Assembly (NCBI RefSeq): GCF_007991735.1
Contig: NZ_BJYX01000002.1
Span: 248,001 to 312,000 of the forward strand
Source: Terrabacter aerolatus
Lineage (GTDB): Bacteria > Actinomycetota > Actinomycetes > Actinomycetales > Dermatophilaceae
Length of the DNA: 64,000 nt
Reading direction: 5' to 3'
Within the stretch, counting starts at the first letter, position 1, and every line of letters starts with the position of its first letter. Positions 50,313 to 59,643 of the stretch are shown piece after piece. The notes beneath the pieces are model-generated. The model saw nothing but the letters and a program-made list of their open reading frames with translations. It had not been told where the DNA came from and ran no database searches. The position numbers were made by a program, and so were the translations under genes.

Positions 50313-51473
50313 ATGAGCGTCTCCCTCGGTATGCCGCCCCTGCCCCCGCCGGTCCTCGCCCCGCGGCGCCAGACCCGCCAGATCCAGGTCGGCAAGGTCG
50401 GGGTCGGGAGCGACTTCCCGGTGTCGGTGCAGTCAATGACGACGACGCCCACGACCGACATCAACGCCACGCTCCAGCAGATCGCCGAGCTCACGGCCAG
50501 CGGCTGCGACATCGTGCGCGTCGCGTGCCCGAGCCAGGACGACGCCGACGCGCTGCCCGCCATCGCGCGCAAGAGCCAGATCCCGGTCATCGCCGACATC
50601 CACTTCCAGCCGAAGTACGTCTACGCGGCCATCGAGGCCGGCTGCGCGGCCGTGCGGGTCAACCCCGGCAACATCCGCCAGTTCGACGACCAGGTCAAGC
50701 AGATCGCGCGCGAGGCCAAGGACGCCGGCGTCTCGATCCGCATCGGCGTCAACGCCGGCAGCCTCGACAAGCGGATCATGGAGAAGTACGGCAAGGCGAC
50801 GCCCGAGGCGCTCGTCGAGTCGGCCGTCTGGGAGGCGAGCCTCTTCGAGGAGCACGACTTCCACGACTTCAAGATCTCGGTCAAGCACAACGACCCCGTC
50901 GTCATGGTGCGTGCCTACGAGCTGCTCGCCGAGCGCGGCGACTGGCCGCTCCACCTCGGTGTCACCGAGGCCGGCCCCGCCTTCCAGGGCACCATCAAGT
51001 CGGCGACGGCCTTCGGCGCGCTCCTCTCGCGCGGCATCGGCGACACGATCCGCGTCTCCCTCTCGGCCCCGCCGGTCGAGGAGGTCAAGGTCGGCATCCA
51101 GATCCTCCAGAGCCTCAACCTGCGCCCGCGCAAGCTCGAGATCGTGTCGTGCCCGTCGTGCGGCCGCGCTCAGGTCGACGTCTACACGCTCGCCGACCAG
51201 GTCACCGCCGGGCTCGAGGGCATGACCGTGCCCCTGCGCGTCGCCGTGATGGGCTGCGTCGTCAACGGCCCGGGCGAGGCCCGCGAGGCCGACCTCGGCG
51301 TGGCCTCCGGCAACGGCAAGGGCCAGATCTTCGTCAAGGGCGAGGTCATCAAGACCGTCCCCGAGGCGCAGATCGTCGAGACGCTCATCGAGGAGGCCAT
51401 GCGCCTCGCCGAGGAGATGGGCGAGCCGGTCGACGAGGAGTCGGCCGGGGCCCCCAGCGTCACCGTCAGCTGA
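50313..51473 (+). CDS. ispG: (E)-4-hydroxy-3-methylbut-2-enyl-diphosphate synthase
   Basis: The penultimate MEP-pathway enzyme, a [4Fe-4S] protein that converts MEcPP to HMBPP. The 386-residue sequence starts [20 protein letters not shown] and continues with the TIM-barrel block [45 protein letters not shown], and the cluster domain with [10 protein letters not shown] and [17 protein letters not shown] supplying the three cysteine ligands. A flavodoxin or ferredoxin is the usual electron donor. The small kinase gene starts two bases after its stop. Confidence 0.97.
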   Translation: MSVSLGMPPLPPPVLAPRRQTRQIQVGKVGVGSDFPVSVQSMTTTPTTDINATLQQIAELTASGCDIVRVACPSQDDADALPAIARKSQIPVIADIHFQPKYVYAAIEAGCAAVRVNPGNIRQFDDQVKQIAREAKDAGVSIRIGVNAGSLDKRIMEKYGKATPEALVESAVWEASLFEEHDFHDFKISVKHNDPVVMVRAYELLAERGDWPLHLGVTEAGPAFQGTIKSATAFGALLSRGIGDTIRVSLSAPPVEEVKVGIQILQSLNLRPRKLEIVSCPSCGRAQVDVYTLADQVTAGLEGMTVPLRVAVMGCVVNGPGEAREADLGVASGNGKGQIFVKGEVIKTVPEAQIVETLIEEAMRLAEEMGEPVDEESAGAPSVTVS

Positions 51474-51474
51474 G

Positions 51475-52152
51475 GTGCGTGCGCCCGTCCGCTCCACCGA
51501 GCGGTATGCCGTCCTGCGCGACCTCGCGGACCGGGTCGTCGCGCTGCGGCCGGGCGAGCGCGTCGCTGTGGCGGTCGACGGGTTCGACGGTGCCGGCAAG
51601 ACGGTGCTCGCCGACCAGCTCGCCGAGGTCATCGGTGGGGTGGCACCGGCGCGTGACGTGCTGCGCGTCTCGATCGACGGCTTCCACCGGCCGCGGGAGC
51701 AGCGCGTCGCTCGGGGCCGCGGCCCGGAGACGTTCTACGAGGACTCCTACGACTACGACGCGTTCCGGCGCGCCGTCGTCGAGCCGTTCCGTCGTGGGGA
51801 GCCGGTGACACCCGCGGTCAACGACGTCGACGCGGACGCGCCCGTGCACCCCGACCCCGTCGCCGTCGGGACCGACACCGTCCTGCTCGTCGACGGGATC
51901 TTCCTCCAGCGACCGGAGCTCGCCGACGTCTGGGACGCAGCCGTCTGGGTCGACGTGCCCTTCGCCGTCTCGGTGCCCCGGGGCAACGCCCGCTTCGGCG
52001 ACGGTCACGACCCCGACCCGGAGGCCGAGCCCAACCGACGCTACGTCGACGGGCAGCGTCTCTACCTCGCCGCCGTCGACCCCCGGTCGCACGCGACGTG
52101 GGTGCTCGACAACACCGACCTCGAGCGACCGGTGCTGCACGCCGCCGGCTGA
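51475..52152 (+). CDS. Uridine kinase-like P-loop protein
   Basis: A 225-residue P-loop kinase with Walker A DGFDGAGKT (35-43), a phosphate-acceptor-type Asp in RVSIDGFHRPREQRV, a Lid-like FYEDSYDYDAFRRAVVEPFRRG segment, VLLVDGIFLQRPELADVWDAAVWVDVPFAVSVPRGNARFG, and the family end THVLDN-type ATWVLDNTDLERP. It resembles uridine kinases and phosphoribulokinases but is shorter than Udk, and specificity is open. GTG 51475 lies immediately after the ispG stop (GAG between), so the two are likely one transcript. Confidence 0.8.
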   Translation: MRAPVRSTERYAVLRDLADRVVALRPGERVAVAVDGFDGAGKTVLADQLAEVIGGVAPARDVLRVSIDGFHRPREQRVARGRGPETFYEDSYDYDAFRRAVVEPFRRGEPVTPAVNDVDADAPVHPDPVAVGTDTVLLVDGIFLQRPELADVWDAAVWVDVPFAVSVPRGNARFGDGHDPDPEAEPNRRYVDGQRLYLAAVDPRSHATWVLDNTDLERPVLHAAG

Positions 52153-52205
52153 CACCGAGCGCCCTGTGACGCGTTCGTGAGGCGCGCCGGGGTGACACCC
52201 GGCCC

Positions 52206-53072
52206 GTGGACAGGCACTCTTGGGAGGTGCTCCGACAACGCCTCCCCGTGCGCCCGCTGTCGGCGGCCGACCACGACGTTGCGCTCGAGGTCTGCGCGCG
52301 TGACCGCGTGGCCAACGCCTTCGTCGCGGCGCGCATCGTCGAGGGGTCCCTGCGCACGTCACCCGGCTCGTTCCTCGGCCACTGGGCCGACGGTGAGCTG
52401 CGTGGCCTGGCCTGGGTGAGCGCGAACGTCGTCCCGGTCGAGCTCGACGAGGAAGGGGTGGCCGCCGTCGCGACGCGCATCATGCGCATGCGTCGACAGT
52501 GCGCCTCGATCTTCGGCCCGAGCGACCAGGTCATGGGCCTCTGGGGCCGGCTCGGTCCGACGTGGGGACCGGTACGGGCCATCCGCACCCACCAGCCCCT
52601 GCTGACGACCCGGACGCTGCCCTCGGTCCTCGGGCTCGACGTCGACCCCGACGTCCGGCCGGCGCGCGTCGACGAGGTCGACCTCGTGCTGCCGGCGGCG
52701 GCCGCCATGTTCACGGAGGAGATCGGCTACCCGCCCTACTTCGGCTCCGACCGCAGCTACCGAGCGAGCATCGCCTCCCTCGTCCGGGCTCGGCACACGT
52801 TCGTCAAGGTCGAGGACGGCGAGGTCGTCTTCAAGGCCGACGTCGGCTCCCTCGCGCTGGGCTGTGCCCAGGTGCAGGGGGTCTGGCTGCACCCGCGCCT
52901 GCGTGGACAGGGGCTCTCGGTGCCGGCGATGGCGAGCGTCGTCGAGCAGGTCCTGTCGGGCATGGCCGACGAGGTCTCGCTCTACGTCAACGACTTCAAC
53001 GTCGCGGCCCGGACGACCTACGCGCGCTGCGGGTTCCACGACGTCGGCGCGTTCACCACCGTCCTGCTCTAG
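52206..53072 (+). CDS. GNAT acetyltransferase with N-terminal DUF4081-like domain
   Basis: A 288-residue protein with two parts: an N-terminal DUF4081-like half (LSAADHDVALEVCARDRVANAFVAARI to about residue 130) and a C-terminal GNAT half with the acetyl-CoA-binding VWLHPRLRGQGLSVPAMASVV (R-x-x-G-x-G/A type) and SLYVNDFNVAARTTYARCGF. This two-part protein directly after ispG is conserved in actinobacteria (Rv2867c in M. tuberculosis). Its target is not established. Start is GTG 52206 without Shine-Dalgarno. Confidence 0.9.
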   Translation: MDRHSWEVLRQRLPVRPLSAADHDVALEVCARDRVANAFVAARIVEGSLRTSPGSFLGHWADGELRGLAWVSANVVPVELDEEGVAAVATRIMRMRRQCASIFGPSDQVMGLWGRLGPTWGPVRAIRTHQPLLTTRTLPSVLGLDVDPDVRPARVDEVDLVLPAAAAMFTEEIGYPPYFGSDRSYRASIASLVRARHTFVKVEDGEVVFKADVGSLALGCAQVQGVWLHPRLRGQGLSVPAMASVVEQVLSGMADEVSLYVNDFNVAARTTYARCGFHDVGAFTTVLL

Positions 53073-53097
53073 CGGGCCGGGCGCCTAGGGTGGGCCC

Positions 53098-53508
53098 ATG
53101 AAGACCGCGACCAACGCACCGCTCGGCAAGGACGTCATCGGCCTCGCCGCCCTCTTCCTGACCTCAGGCACGATGCACTTCGTCAAGCCCGAGCCGTTCG
53201 AGGCGATGGTGCCCCAGCAGCTCCCGTCACGCAGGGGTCTGGTGTATGCGTCCGGCGCCCTTGAGATCGCTTGCGCGGTGGGCCTTTTCGTCCCGCGCAC
53301 CCGACGGGTCGCGGGCCTCGTCTCGGCGGCCCTCCTCGTCGCCGTCTTCCCGGCCAACGTCACGATGACGGGCCAGGCCAAGCGACGGCTCGACCGCGCC
53401 CCGGACGACGCGAAGCGGCAGGGCTACCTCGCCGCGACCGTGGCCCGGCTACCGCTCCAGTGGCCGATGATCCGCACGGCTCTGCGCGCCGGCGGGGTCA
53501 TGCGCTGA
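53098..53508 (+). CDS. DoxX-like small membrane protein
   Basis: A 136-residue protein with about four hydrophobic helices (IGLAALFLTSGTMHFVKP; LVYASGALEIACAVGLFVP; VAGLVSAALLVAVFPANVTM) and a basic C-terminal tail. The GxMHFxxP motif near the first helix is typical of DoxX/DUF417-related proteins of unknown function, some tied to redox balance. TAGGGT ends six bases before the ATG, predicting leaderless transcription. Its last 60 bases overlap, antisense, the end of the next gene. Confidence 0.75.
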   Translation: MKTATNAPLGKDVIGLAALFLTSGTMHFVKPEPFEAMVPQQLPSRRGLVYASGALEIACAVGLFVPRTRRVAGLVSAALLVAVFPANVTMTGQAKRRLDRAPDDAKRQGYLAATVARLPLQWPMIRTALRAGGVMR

Positions 53509-54383
53509 CGGGTCCGTCGCGAACGCGCCGTTCGCCGACGAGAAGACGATGCTGATGTTGTCACCGACCCTGCGGTACCCCAGCGCCCGGTAGATGGCGT
53601 TGGACGTCGGGTTGGCGAGGTCCGTGAAGAGCATGCACGCCTCACCCCGGTCCATCCGGGCGCTGCTCAGGGCGGCGACGACGGCGCTCGCGTAACCGTG
53701 GCCACGCCGGCCGGGCGGGGTCCACACCCCCGAGATGCGCGTGACCCCTCCGCTGGCCGGCGAGGCGTACGCCATGGACACCGGGCGCCCGTCGACCTCC
53801 CACAGCCCGACCCGTCCGTCCGCGACGTGACGCTCCAGCGAGGAGGCGGCGCGGCCCCCGCCCTCGATGGCGTCGACGAAGTCCTGGTGCCACAGCTCGA
53901 GCAGGGCCGCGTCCGCGACGGTGGCCGGCCGGAAGGACCCCGCGACGGCGAAGGGCACCCGAGGACGCACCGGCAGGTCGAAGCGCCCCACCTCCATGGT
54001 CACCGTCGCGCAGGCGCCCGTGCGTGCGGTCCACTCGTCGGCGAACGCCTCGGCCGCCCCGCGCAGACCGCCCACGCCCGGCGGCCGGTCGCCGGTCCCT
54101 GCGAGGTGGGCGGCCAGAGCCCGTGCCTGAGCCGGCGTCGCCAGCGCGACGTGCAGCGGGTGCGGCGGGGTGTGCATGAAGGCGGCGACGACCTCGCCGG
54201 CCGGGTCCACCCCCGCCCACCACCGGGCGCGCCGACGTGGTGGTCGGGATCCGCGACGAGGGCGCCGGTCACGCTCGCGAGGACGCTCAGCGCCTCCGGC
54301 TCGGCGGCGACGAGGCCGGCGAAGCGCGTCTGTGCGGCGGCCGGCTCGGTGACGAGCTCGAACGTGCAGGAAGGGGACGGCAT
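53449..54383 (-). pseudogene. GNAT acetyltransferase interrupted by a frameshift
   Basis: Two frames together make one protein of about 310 residues. The first opens at ATG 54383 (MPSPSCTFELVTEPAAAQTR ... ALVADPDHHVG). At about 54222-54232, in a GC-rich run, homology moves to another frame that continues RWWAGVDPAGEVVAAFMHTPPHPLHVALAT and holds a normal GNAT domain (GVWTPPGRRGHGYASAVVAAL; NPTSNAIYRALGYRRVGDN). The net change is one base missing or two extra. The C-terminus runs 60 bases into the convergent DoxX-like gene. It is either a recent pseudogene or a sequencing error in a GC run. A copy of GTATGCCG spans the start codon. Confidence 0.8.
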
Positions 54384-54436
54384 ACGCCCACTCTGGCAAA
54401 CCTGCAGCGGCGCCCGCGAGCGCATTTGCCCGCGGG

Positions 54437-55240
54437 TCAGACGTGCGCGACGACCTCGGCGTGGGTCATCGCGAACCACGCGTCCGGGTGCACCGACCAG
54501 GCCTGCCAGGCCGCACCGACCTGCGCCAGCTCGGCGCGGTCGAGCAGGCCTTGGTCGAGGGCCTCGGTGGCGAAGGTCGACTCGAGCGCCCGGCGGGCCC
54601 ACGTGGCGCCCCACCACGCGCACTGCTCCGGCGTCGCGTACGTCCACAGGGAGGCCGACGACGTGAGCCGGTCGAGACCCGCGGCGTGCGCCCACGCGAC
54701 GAGGTGCCGCCCGGCGTCGGGCTCCGCGTGGTTGAGGCGCGCCAGACGGCGGTAGACCTCGAGCCAGCGGGTCATCCCGTCTGACGCCGGGTGCCACACC
54801 ATCGAGTCGTAGTCGACGTCGCGCAGCGCCACGATGCCGCCGGGACGCGTCACCCGCGACATCTCCCGGAGGGCTCCGACGGGATCGGTGAGGTGCTGGA
54901 GCACCTGGTGGGCGTGGGCGACGTCGAAGGACTCGTCGGCATGCGGCAGCGCCATGACGTCCGCGAGCTCGAAACGCGTCCGTGTGTCGCCCCGGGCTGC
55001 TGCGTGCCCGCGCGCGTGCTCGAGGGGGCCGGCGACGTTCTCGATCCCGACGACCTCGCCCGTGGGACCGACTGCCTCGGCGAGGTCGAGCGTGATCGTG
55101 CCGGGACCGCAGCCCACGTCGAGGACCCGGAGGCCCTCGCGCAGGTGGGGGAGCAGGTAGGCCGCCGAGTCGGCGGCGGTGCGCGCACCGTGGGAGGCAA
55201 GGACGCTCGCGTGGTGCCCGTGGACGTAGACATCGGCCAT
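54437..55240 (-). CDS. SAM-dependent methyltransferase
   Basis: A 267-residue class I methyltransferase of the UbiE/arsenite-methyltransferase-like kind. Motif I is VLDVGCGPGTITLDLAEA (about 39-56), followed by VGIENVAGPLEHAR, FELADVMALPHADESFDVAHAHQVLQHL and VTRPGGIVALRDVDY. The C-terminal third is helical with many Trp residues (WWGATWARRALE), probably substrate binding. Substrate not predictable. TAGCGT six bases before the ATG predicts a leaderless message. The frameshifted acetyltransferase gene starts 53 bases after its stop on the same strand. Confidence 0.87.
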   Translation of the reverse strand: MADVYVHGHHASVLASHGARTAADSAAYLLPHLREGLRVLDVGCGPGTITLDLAEAVGPTGEVVGIENVAGPLEHARGHAAARGDTRTRFELADVMALPHADESFDVAHAHQVLQHLTDPVGALREMSRVTRPGGIVALRDVDYDSMVWHPASDGMTRWLEVYRRLARLNHAEPDAGRHLVAWAHAAGLDRLTSSASLWTYATPEQCAWWGATWARRALESTFATEALDQGLLDRAELAQVGAAWQAWSVHPDAWFAMTHAEVVAHV

Positions 55241-55280
55241 GACGGGACGCTACGCCGCTCGGGACGGGGTGGTGGCGCCT

Positions 55281-55310
55281 GTCCACGCCGGTCCACGCCG
55301 GTCCACGCAG
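55281..55310. repeat. Three 10-bp tandem repeats upstream of the methyltransferase gene
   Basis: GTCCACGCCG occurs at 55281 and 55291 and as GTCCACGCAG at 55301. Lying 41-70 bases upstream of the minus-strand methyltransferase start with a one-helical-turn period, they could be regulator sites. Confidence 0.6.
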
Positions 55311-55328
55311 GCCCGGGCGGAGCACGAC

Positions 55329-55358
55329 GAAGGCCCGCCCCTGACGGGACGGGCCTTC
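55329..55358 (-). terminator. Terminator of the gguA-gguB-chvE operon
   Basis: GAAGGCCCG (55329-55337) pairs with CGGGCCTTC (55350-55358), with an inner CCC/GGG pairing and loop TGAC, about 30 bases after the chvE stop. Confidence 0.8.
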
Positions 55359-55387
55359 ACCGAGAGCGGTGGTGCAGCTGAGTCAGC

Positions 55388-56491
55388 TCACTTGGTGAGC
55401 GGCTCCAGCGTGGGGTCGTTCGCGTAGGCCTCGGCCGCGTTCTCCTTGGTCACGATGACCGGCGGGAGCAGGTTGGCCGGGACGACCTTGACACCGTTGT
55501 TGTAGGACGTGGTGTCGTTGACGGTCGGCTTCTGGCCCTTCTGGAGGGCGGAGACCATGGCGATGGTCTCCTTGACGAGCTTGCGCGTGTCCTTGTTGAT
55601 CGTCGAGTACTGCTCGCCGGCCATGATCGACTTGACCGACTCGACCTCGGAGTCCTGACCGGTGACGACCGGGACGGGCTTGCCGGCGGCCTTGACCGAC
55701 GTGATGATCGCGCGGGCCAGCGTGTCGTTGGGCGACAGGACGCCGTCGAGCGCAGCGCTCTGGTAGTTGGCCGACAGGAGCGTGTCCATGCGCTTCTGCG
55801 CGTTCTCGGCCTTCCAGCCCTGCGTCACGACCTGGTTGAAGTCCTTCTGGCCCGAGACGACCTTGAGCGTTCCGGCGTCGATCTTCGGCTTGAGCACCTT
55901 CATGGCGCCGTCGAAGAAGACCTGGGCGTTCGCGTCGTCGGGCGAGCCGGCGAAGAGCTCGATGTTGTACGGGCCGTTCGGCTTCTTCTTGGCCATGCCG
56001 TCGAGCAGGGCCTGGCCCTGCAGCTCGCCGACCTTGAAGTTGTCGTAGGCCACGTAGTAGTCGACGGCCGCCGTGTTCTTCACGAGACGGTCGTAGGCGA
56101 TGACCGTGGCGCCGGCGTCCTTGGCGGCCTTGAGCTGGGTGCCCAGCTGCGAGCCGTCGATGGCGCCGACGACGATGACCTTGGCGCCCTTGGTGACCAT
56201 GGCCGAGATCTGGTTCTGCTGCTCGGACACGCCACCGTTGGCGAACTGCACGTCGCCCTTGAAGCCCGCCGCGGACAGGCCGTCCTTGAACAGCTGCTCG
56301 GCGAGCACCCAGTTCTCGGACGTCTTCTGCGGCAGCGCGATGCCGATGACCGCGTCGGCGGGGAAGCCGGCCGCGGCCGCGCCCCCGTTGGATGCGCCCG
56401 GCGTCGTGCCGGTGTCGCTGCTCCGACCGCAACCGGTCAGAACAAGGGCGGCCACAGCCGTGACGCCCAGCACCTTGGTGAAGGTACGCAT
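55388..56491 (-). CDS. chvE: Multiple-sugar ABC transporter substrate-binding lipoprotein
   Basis: A 367-residue periplasmic-binding protein of the ribose/galactose fold. Signal peptide and lipobox LTGC (Cys at 21) anchor it to the membrane. Strand and ligand segments are typical of ChvE: IGIALPQKTSENWVLAEQLFKDGL, GAKVIVVGAIDGSQLGTQL, VIAYDRLVKNTAAVDYYVAYDNFKVGELQG, AGSPDDANAQVFFDGAM and VVTGQDSEVESVKSIMAGEQYSTINKD. ChvE-type proteins bind xylose, arabinose, galactose or glucose. It is the last gene of the operon, separated from the permease gene by a hairpin. Confidence 0.92.
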   Translation of the reverse strand: MRTFTKVLGVTAVAALVLTGCGRSSDTGTTPGASNGGAAAAGFPADAVIGIALPQKTSENWVLAEQLFKDGLSAAGFKGDVQFANGGVSEQQNQISAMVTKGAKVIVVGAIDGSQLGTQLKAAKDAGATVIAYDRLVKNTAAVDYYVAYDNFKVGELQGQALLDGMAKKKPNGPYNIELFAGSPDDANAQVFFDGAMKVLKPKIDAGTLKVVSGQKDFNQVVTQGWKAENAQKRMDTLLSANYQSAALDGVLSPNDTLARAIITSVKAAGKPVPVVTGQDSEVESVKSIMAGEQYSTINKDTRKLVKETIAMVSALQKGQKPTVNDTTSYNNGVKVVPANLLPPVIVTKENAAEAYANDPTLEPLTK

Positions 56492-56610
56492 GTGCTCTCT
56501 TTCCTCTCATCGCGTCCGGGCGGAACGCGGATCCTTCTCGGTCTCGGGCGGCGCCCTGACCGGGTCTGTGGGTGGTGCGTTTTCAGTGGGTCCCGGTGTC
56601 GGCCGGGGTG

Positions 56611-56635
56611 GGCCGGCGGCGGGAGGCCGCCGGCC
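56611..56635 (-). terminator. Intercistronic hairpin between permease and chvE
   Basis: GGCCGGCGGC (56611-56620) and GCCGCCGGCC (56626-56635) are perfect 10-bp arms around GGGAG, just 10 bases after the gguB stop. chvE starts about 120 bases further on. It may attenuate, or protect the message 3' end, so that the binding protein and transporter are made in different amounts. Confidence 0.7.
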
Positions 56636-56644
56636 CGGGATCCG

Positions 56645-57937
56645 TCAGCTGGACTGACGGATGGTCTCGCTGACGGGCGTCGTCTCGGTCGCCGCCGACG
56701 GGGGCGGCGGGGCAGAGGAGTCGTCGTCGTTGCGGCGGAAGTTCTTCATCATCATCCCGATGAGCGAGGCCCGTCCCTGCGACTTGTTGTAGACGTCGAA
56801 GGCGACGGCGACGAGCAGGACGAGCCCCTTGATCATCTGGGTCGCGTCGGCGCCGATGCCCTGCAGCTGCAGGCCGTTGTTGAGCACGGCCATGACGAGG
56901 CCACCGACGATCGAGCCGACCACGGTGCCGACACCACCGGTGACGGCCGCGCCACCGATGAAGACGGCGGCGATGGCGTCGAGCTCCCAGCCGACGCCGT
57001 CGGAGGGACCAGACGCCGTCGAGCGAGCCACGAAGATCATGCCGGCCAGGGCCGCCAGGATCGACATGTTCATCATGACGAGGAAGTTGACCTTCTTGCT
57101 CTTGACGCCGGACAGCTCGGCCGCGTGCCGGTTGCCACCGACCGCGTAGATGTGACGGCCGATGACGGTGCGGTTGGAGATGAAGCCGTAGAGGAGCACG
57201 AGCACCGCGAGGATGATGCCGGAGATCGGGAACGACGTGCCGGGACGGCCAGAGCCGAAGAGCAGCGTGGCGCCGATGATGGCCGCGCAGATGAGCCCGA
57301 GGCGCACCCACATGATCCAGGCCTCCTCGACCTCGGCGCCGAGCTTGACGAGCGCGCGTCGGCTGCGCATCGCACCGATGACGATGCCGACCGCGAGCAG
57401 CAGGCCGATGAGCACCGTGAGGTTGTTGTAGCCGGTGTTCGGGCCGATCTCGGGCAGGTAGCCGCCGCCGATGACCTGGAAGTCGTCGGACACCGGCACC
57501 GAGTTCGACTTGCCGACGTACTGGTTGGCGCCGCGGAACAGGAGCATGCCCGACAGCGTGACGATGAAGGCGGGGATGCCGACGTACGCGGTCCACAGGC
57601 CCTGCCAGGCGCCGACGAGGGCGCCGATGCCGAGGCCGAGCAGGATGCCCACCCACCAGCTGAGGTTCCAGTCACGCATCGCGATGGCCACGCAGATGCC
57701 GACGAACGCCGCGACGGAGCCGACGGAGAGGTCGATGTGGCCGGCGATGATGACGAGCACCATGCCGATGGCGAGCACGAGGATGTAGGAGTTCTGCTGG
57801 AAGATGTTGATGACGTTGTCCGGTGTGAGCGTGAGCCCGCCGGTCCAGATCTGGAAGAAGATGATCAGCGCCACGAGGGCGAAGATCATGCCGAGCTGAC
57901 GGGTGTCGCCACCGAAGATCTTCTTGACCTTGTCCAT
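56645..57937 (-). CDS. gguB: Multiple-sugar ABC transporter permease
   Basis: A 430-residue permease of the ribose/xylose type (RbsC/XylH-like) with about ten helices. Recognisable are NSYILVLAIGMVLVIIAGHIDLSVGSVAAF, PAFIVTLSGMLLFRGANQ, the cytoplasmic GGNRHAAELSGVKSKKVNF and AIAAVFIGGAAVTGGVGTVVGSIVGGLVMAVLNNGLQLQG. The acidic/proline tail is variable. ATG 57937 has AGGA eight bases upstream. A GTG at 58000 in the same frame overlaps the gguA stop (GTGA) and would add 21 Pro/Thr-rich residues; coupling makes that start equally plausible. Confidence 0.92.
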   Translation of the reverse strand: MDKVKKIFGGDTRQLGMIFALVALIIFFQIWTGGLTLTPDNVINIFQQNSYILVLAIGMVLVIIAGHIDLSVGSVAAFVGICVAIAMRDWNLSWWVGILLGLGIGALVGAWQGLWTAYVGIPAFIVTLSGMLLFRGANQYVGKSNSVPVSDDFQVIGGGYLPEIGPNTGYNNLTVLIGLLLAVGIVIGAMRSRRALVKLGAEVEEAWIMWVRLGLICAAIIGATLLFGSGRPGTSFPISGIILAVLVLLYGFISNRTVIGRHIYAVGGNRHAAELSGVKSKKVNFLVMMNMSILAALAGMIFVARSTASGPSDGVGWELDAIAAVFIGGAAVTGGVGTVVGSIVGGLVMAVLNNGLQLQGIGADATQMIKGLVLLVAVAFDVYNKSQGRASLIGMMMKNFRRNDDDSSAPPPPSAATETTPVSETIRQSS

Positions 57938-57996
57938 GGGTGCAGTCCTGGCTGTCTTGGAGGTGGATGGGGGAGTGGTCGGCGTCGGCGCGGCGC

Positions 57997-59643
57997 TCAC
58001 GCGCTCTCGCGCGTTTCGGTGGTCGCCTGCGAGCCGCCGTGGGTCCGCCGGGTCATGAGGCGCATCAGGGACTCCTGATCCGCCTCCTCGCGGGAGAGCA
58101 CGCCGGTGACCGCACCCTCGGCGATGGTGTAGATGCGGTCGGACAGGCCGATCAGCTCGGGCAGCTCGGAGGAGACGAGGATGACGCCCTTCCCCTCCGA
58201 GGCCATGCGCTGGATGATCCCGTAGATCTCGAACTTGGCGCCGACGTCGATGCCGCGGGTCGGCTCGTCGAGGATGAGCAGGTCGGGCTCGGTGAAGAGC
58301 CACTTGGCGAGCACGACCTTCTGCTGGTTGCCGCCGGAGAGCTTGGCGACGCCCTCGTCGACGTTCGGGGCCTTGGTGCGCAAGGACTTCCGGTAGGACT
58401 CGGCGAAGTTGTACTCCTCCCGCTCGTCGACGACGAAGCCGCGGGTGATGCGCTTGAGCCGCGCAGACACCGTCGTGCGCTTGATGTCGTCGAGGAGGTT
58501 GAGGCCGAGGGTCTTGCGGTCCTCGGTGACGTAGGCCAGCCCGGCGTCGATGGCGTCGGAGACGGACCGGAGCCGGAGCTCGTGGCCGTCCTTGATGATC
58601 TGCCCCTCGACGTAGGTGCCGTAGGAGCGGCCGAAGAGGCTCCGCATCAGCTCGGTGCGACCGGCCCCCATGAGTCCGGCGAAACCGACGATCTCGCCGC
58701 GGCGGACGAAGAAGTCGCTGTGCTTGGCCACGAGGCGGTCGGGCACGCTCGGGTGCCGGACGGTCCAGTTCTTCACCTCGAAGAAGACCTCGCCGATCTC
58801 CGGCGTGTGGTCGGGGAAGCGCGACTCGAGGTCGCGCCCGACCATGCCGCGGATGATGCGGTTCTCGTCGACGCCGTCCTCCTTGACGCGCAGGGTCTCG
58901 ATGGACCTGCCGTCGCGGATGATGGTGATGGAGTCGGCGATCTGCTCGATCTCGTTGAGCTTGTGGCTGATCATGATGCAGGTCACGCCCTTGGAGCGCA
59001 GACCGGCGATGAGGTCGAGCAGGTGCTGGGAGTCGCCCTCGTTGAGGGCTGCCGTCGGCTCGTCGAGGATGAGGAGCTTGACGTCCTTGGAGAGAGCCTT
59101 GGCGATCTCGACGAGCTGCTGCTTGCCGACGCCGATGTCGCGGATCTTGGTGTCGGGCTCCTCCTCCAGGCCCACGCGGGCGAGCAGCTCGCGCGCCTTG
59201 ACGCGGGTGGCCAGCCAGTCGATGACCCCGCCGGAGGCGGTCTCGTTGCCGAGGAAGATGTTCTCGGCGATCGACATCTCCGGGATGAGCGCGAGCTCCT
59301 GGTGGATGATGACGATGCCGGCGTGCTCGCTGTCGCGGATGTTGTTGAACTCGCACAGCCGACCCTCGAAGTGGATCTCACCGTCGTAGGTGCCGGCGGG
59401 GTGCACCCCGGAGAGGACCTTCATGAGGGTGGACTTCCCGGCGCCGTTCTCCCCGCAGATCGCGTGCACCTCGCCTCGGCGGACCGCCATCGAGACGTCG
59501 GAGAGGGCCTTGACGCCCGGGAACTCCTTGGTGATGGATCGCATCTCGAGGATGACGCTCCCGGGCGGGGTGACCTCGGTCGCCCCGGCGCCGGTCGCGT
59601 CGGCACCCGATGACCCAGGAGCCGGGATGGAGGGGTTGCTCAT
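57997..59643 (-). CDS. gguA: Multiple-sugar ABC transporter ATPase (two nucleotide-binding domains)
   Basis: A 548-residue duplicated ATPase as in RbsA/XylG/GguA. First domain: Walker [11 protein letters not shown]-loop [21 protein letters not shown], signature [15 protein letters not shown], Walker [12 protein letters not shown]. Second domain: degenerate Walker [10 protein letters not shown], then [26 protein letters not shown] and [12 protein letters not shown]. The GLMGAGRTE loop is normal for the second half of this family. It is the first gene of the sugar operon, divergent from proS across 330 bases, with AAAGGAG about 15 bases before the ATG. Confidence 0.94.
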   Translation of the reverse strand: MSNPSIPAPGSSGADATGAGATEVTPPGSVILEMRSITKEFPGVKALSDVSMAVRRGEVHAICGENGAGKSTLMKVLSGVHPAGTYDGEIHFEGRLCEFNNIRDSEHAGIVIIHQELALIPEMSIAENIFLGNETASGGVIDWLATRVKARELLARVGLEEEPDTKIRDIGVGKQQLVEIAKALSKDVKLLILDEPTAALNEGDSQHLLDLIAGLRSKGVTCIMISHKLNEIEQIADSITIIRDGRSIETLRVKEDGVDENRIIRGMVGRDLESRFPDHTPEIGEVFFEVKNWTVRHPSVPDRLVAKHSDFFVRRGEIVGFAGLMGAGRTELMRSLFGRSYGTYVEGQIIKDGHELRLRSVSDAIDAGLAYVTEDRKTLGLNLLDDIKRTTVSARLKRITRGFVVDEREEYNFAESYRKSLRTKAPNVDEGVAKLSGGNQQKVVLAKWLFTEPDLLILDEPTRGIDVGAKFEIYGIIQRMASEGKGVILVSSELPELIGLSDRIYTIAEGAVTGVLSREEADQESLMRLMTRRTHGGSQATTETRESA

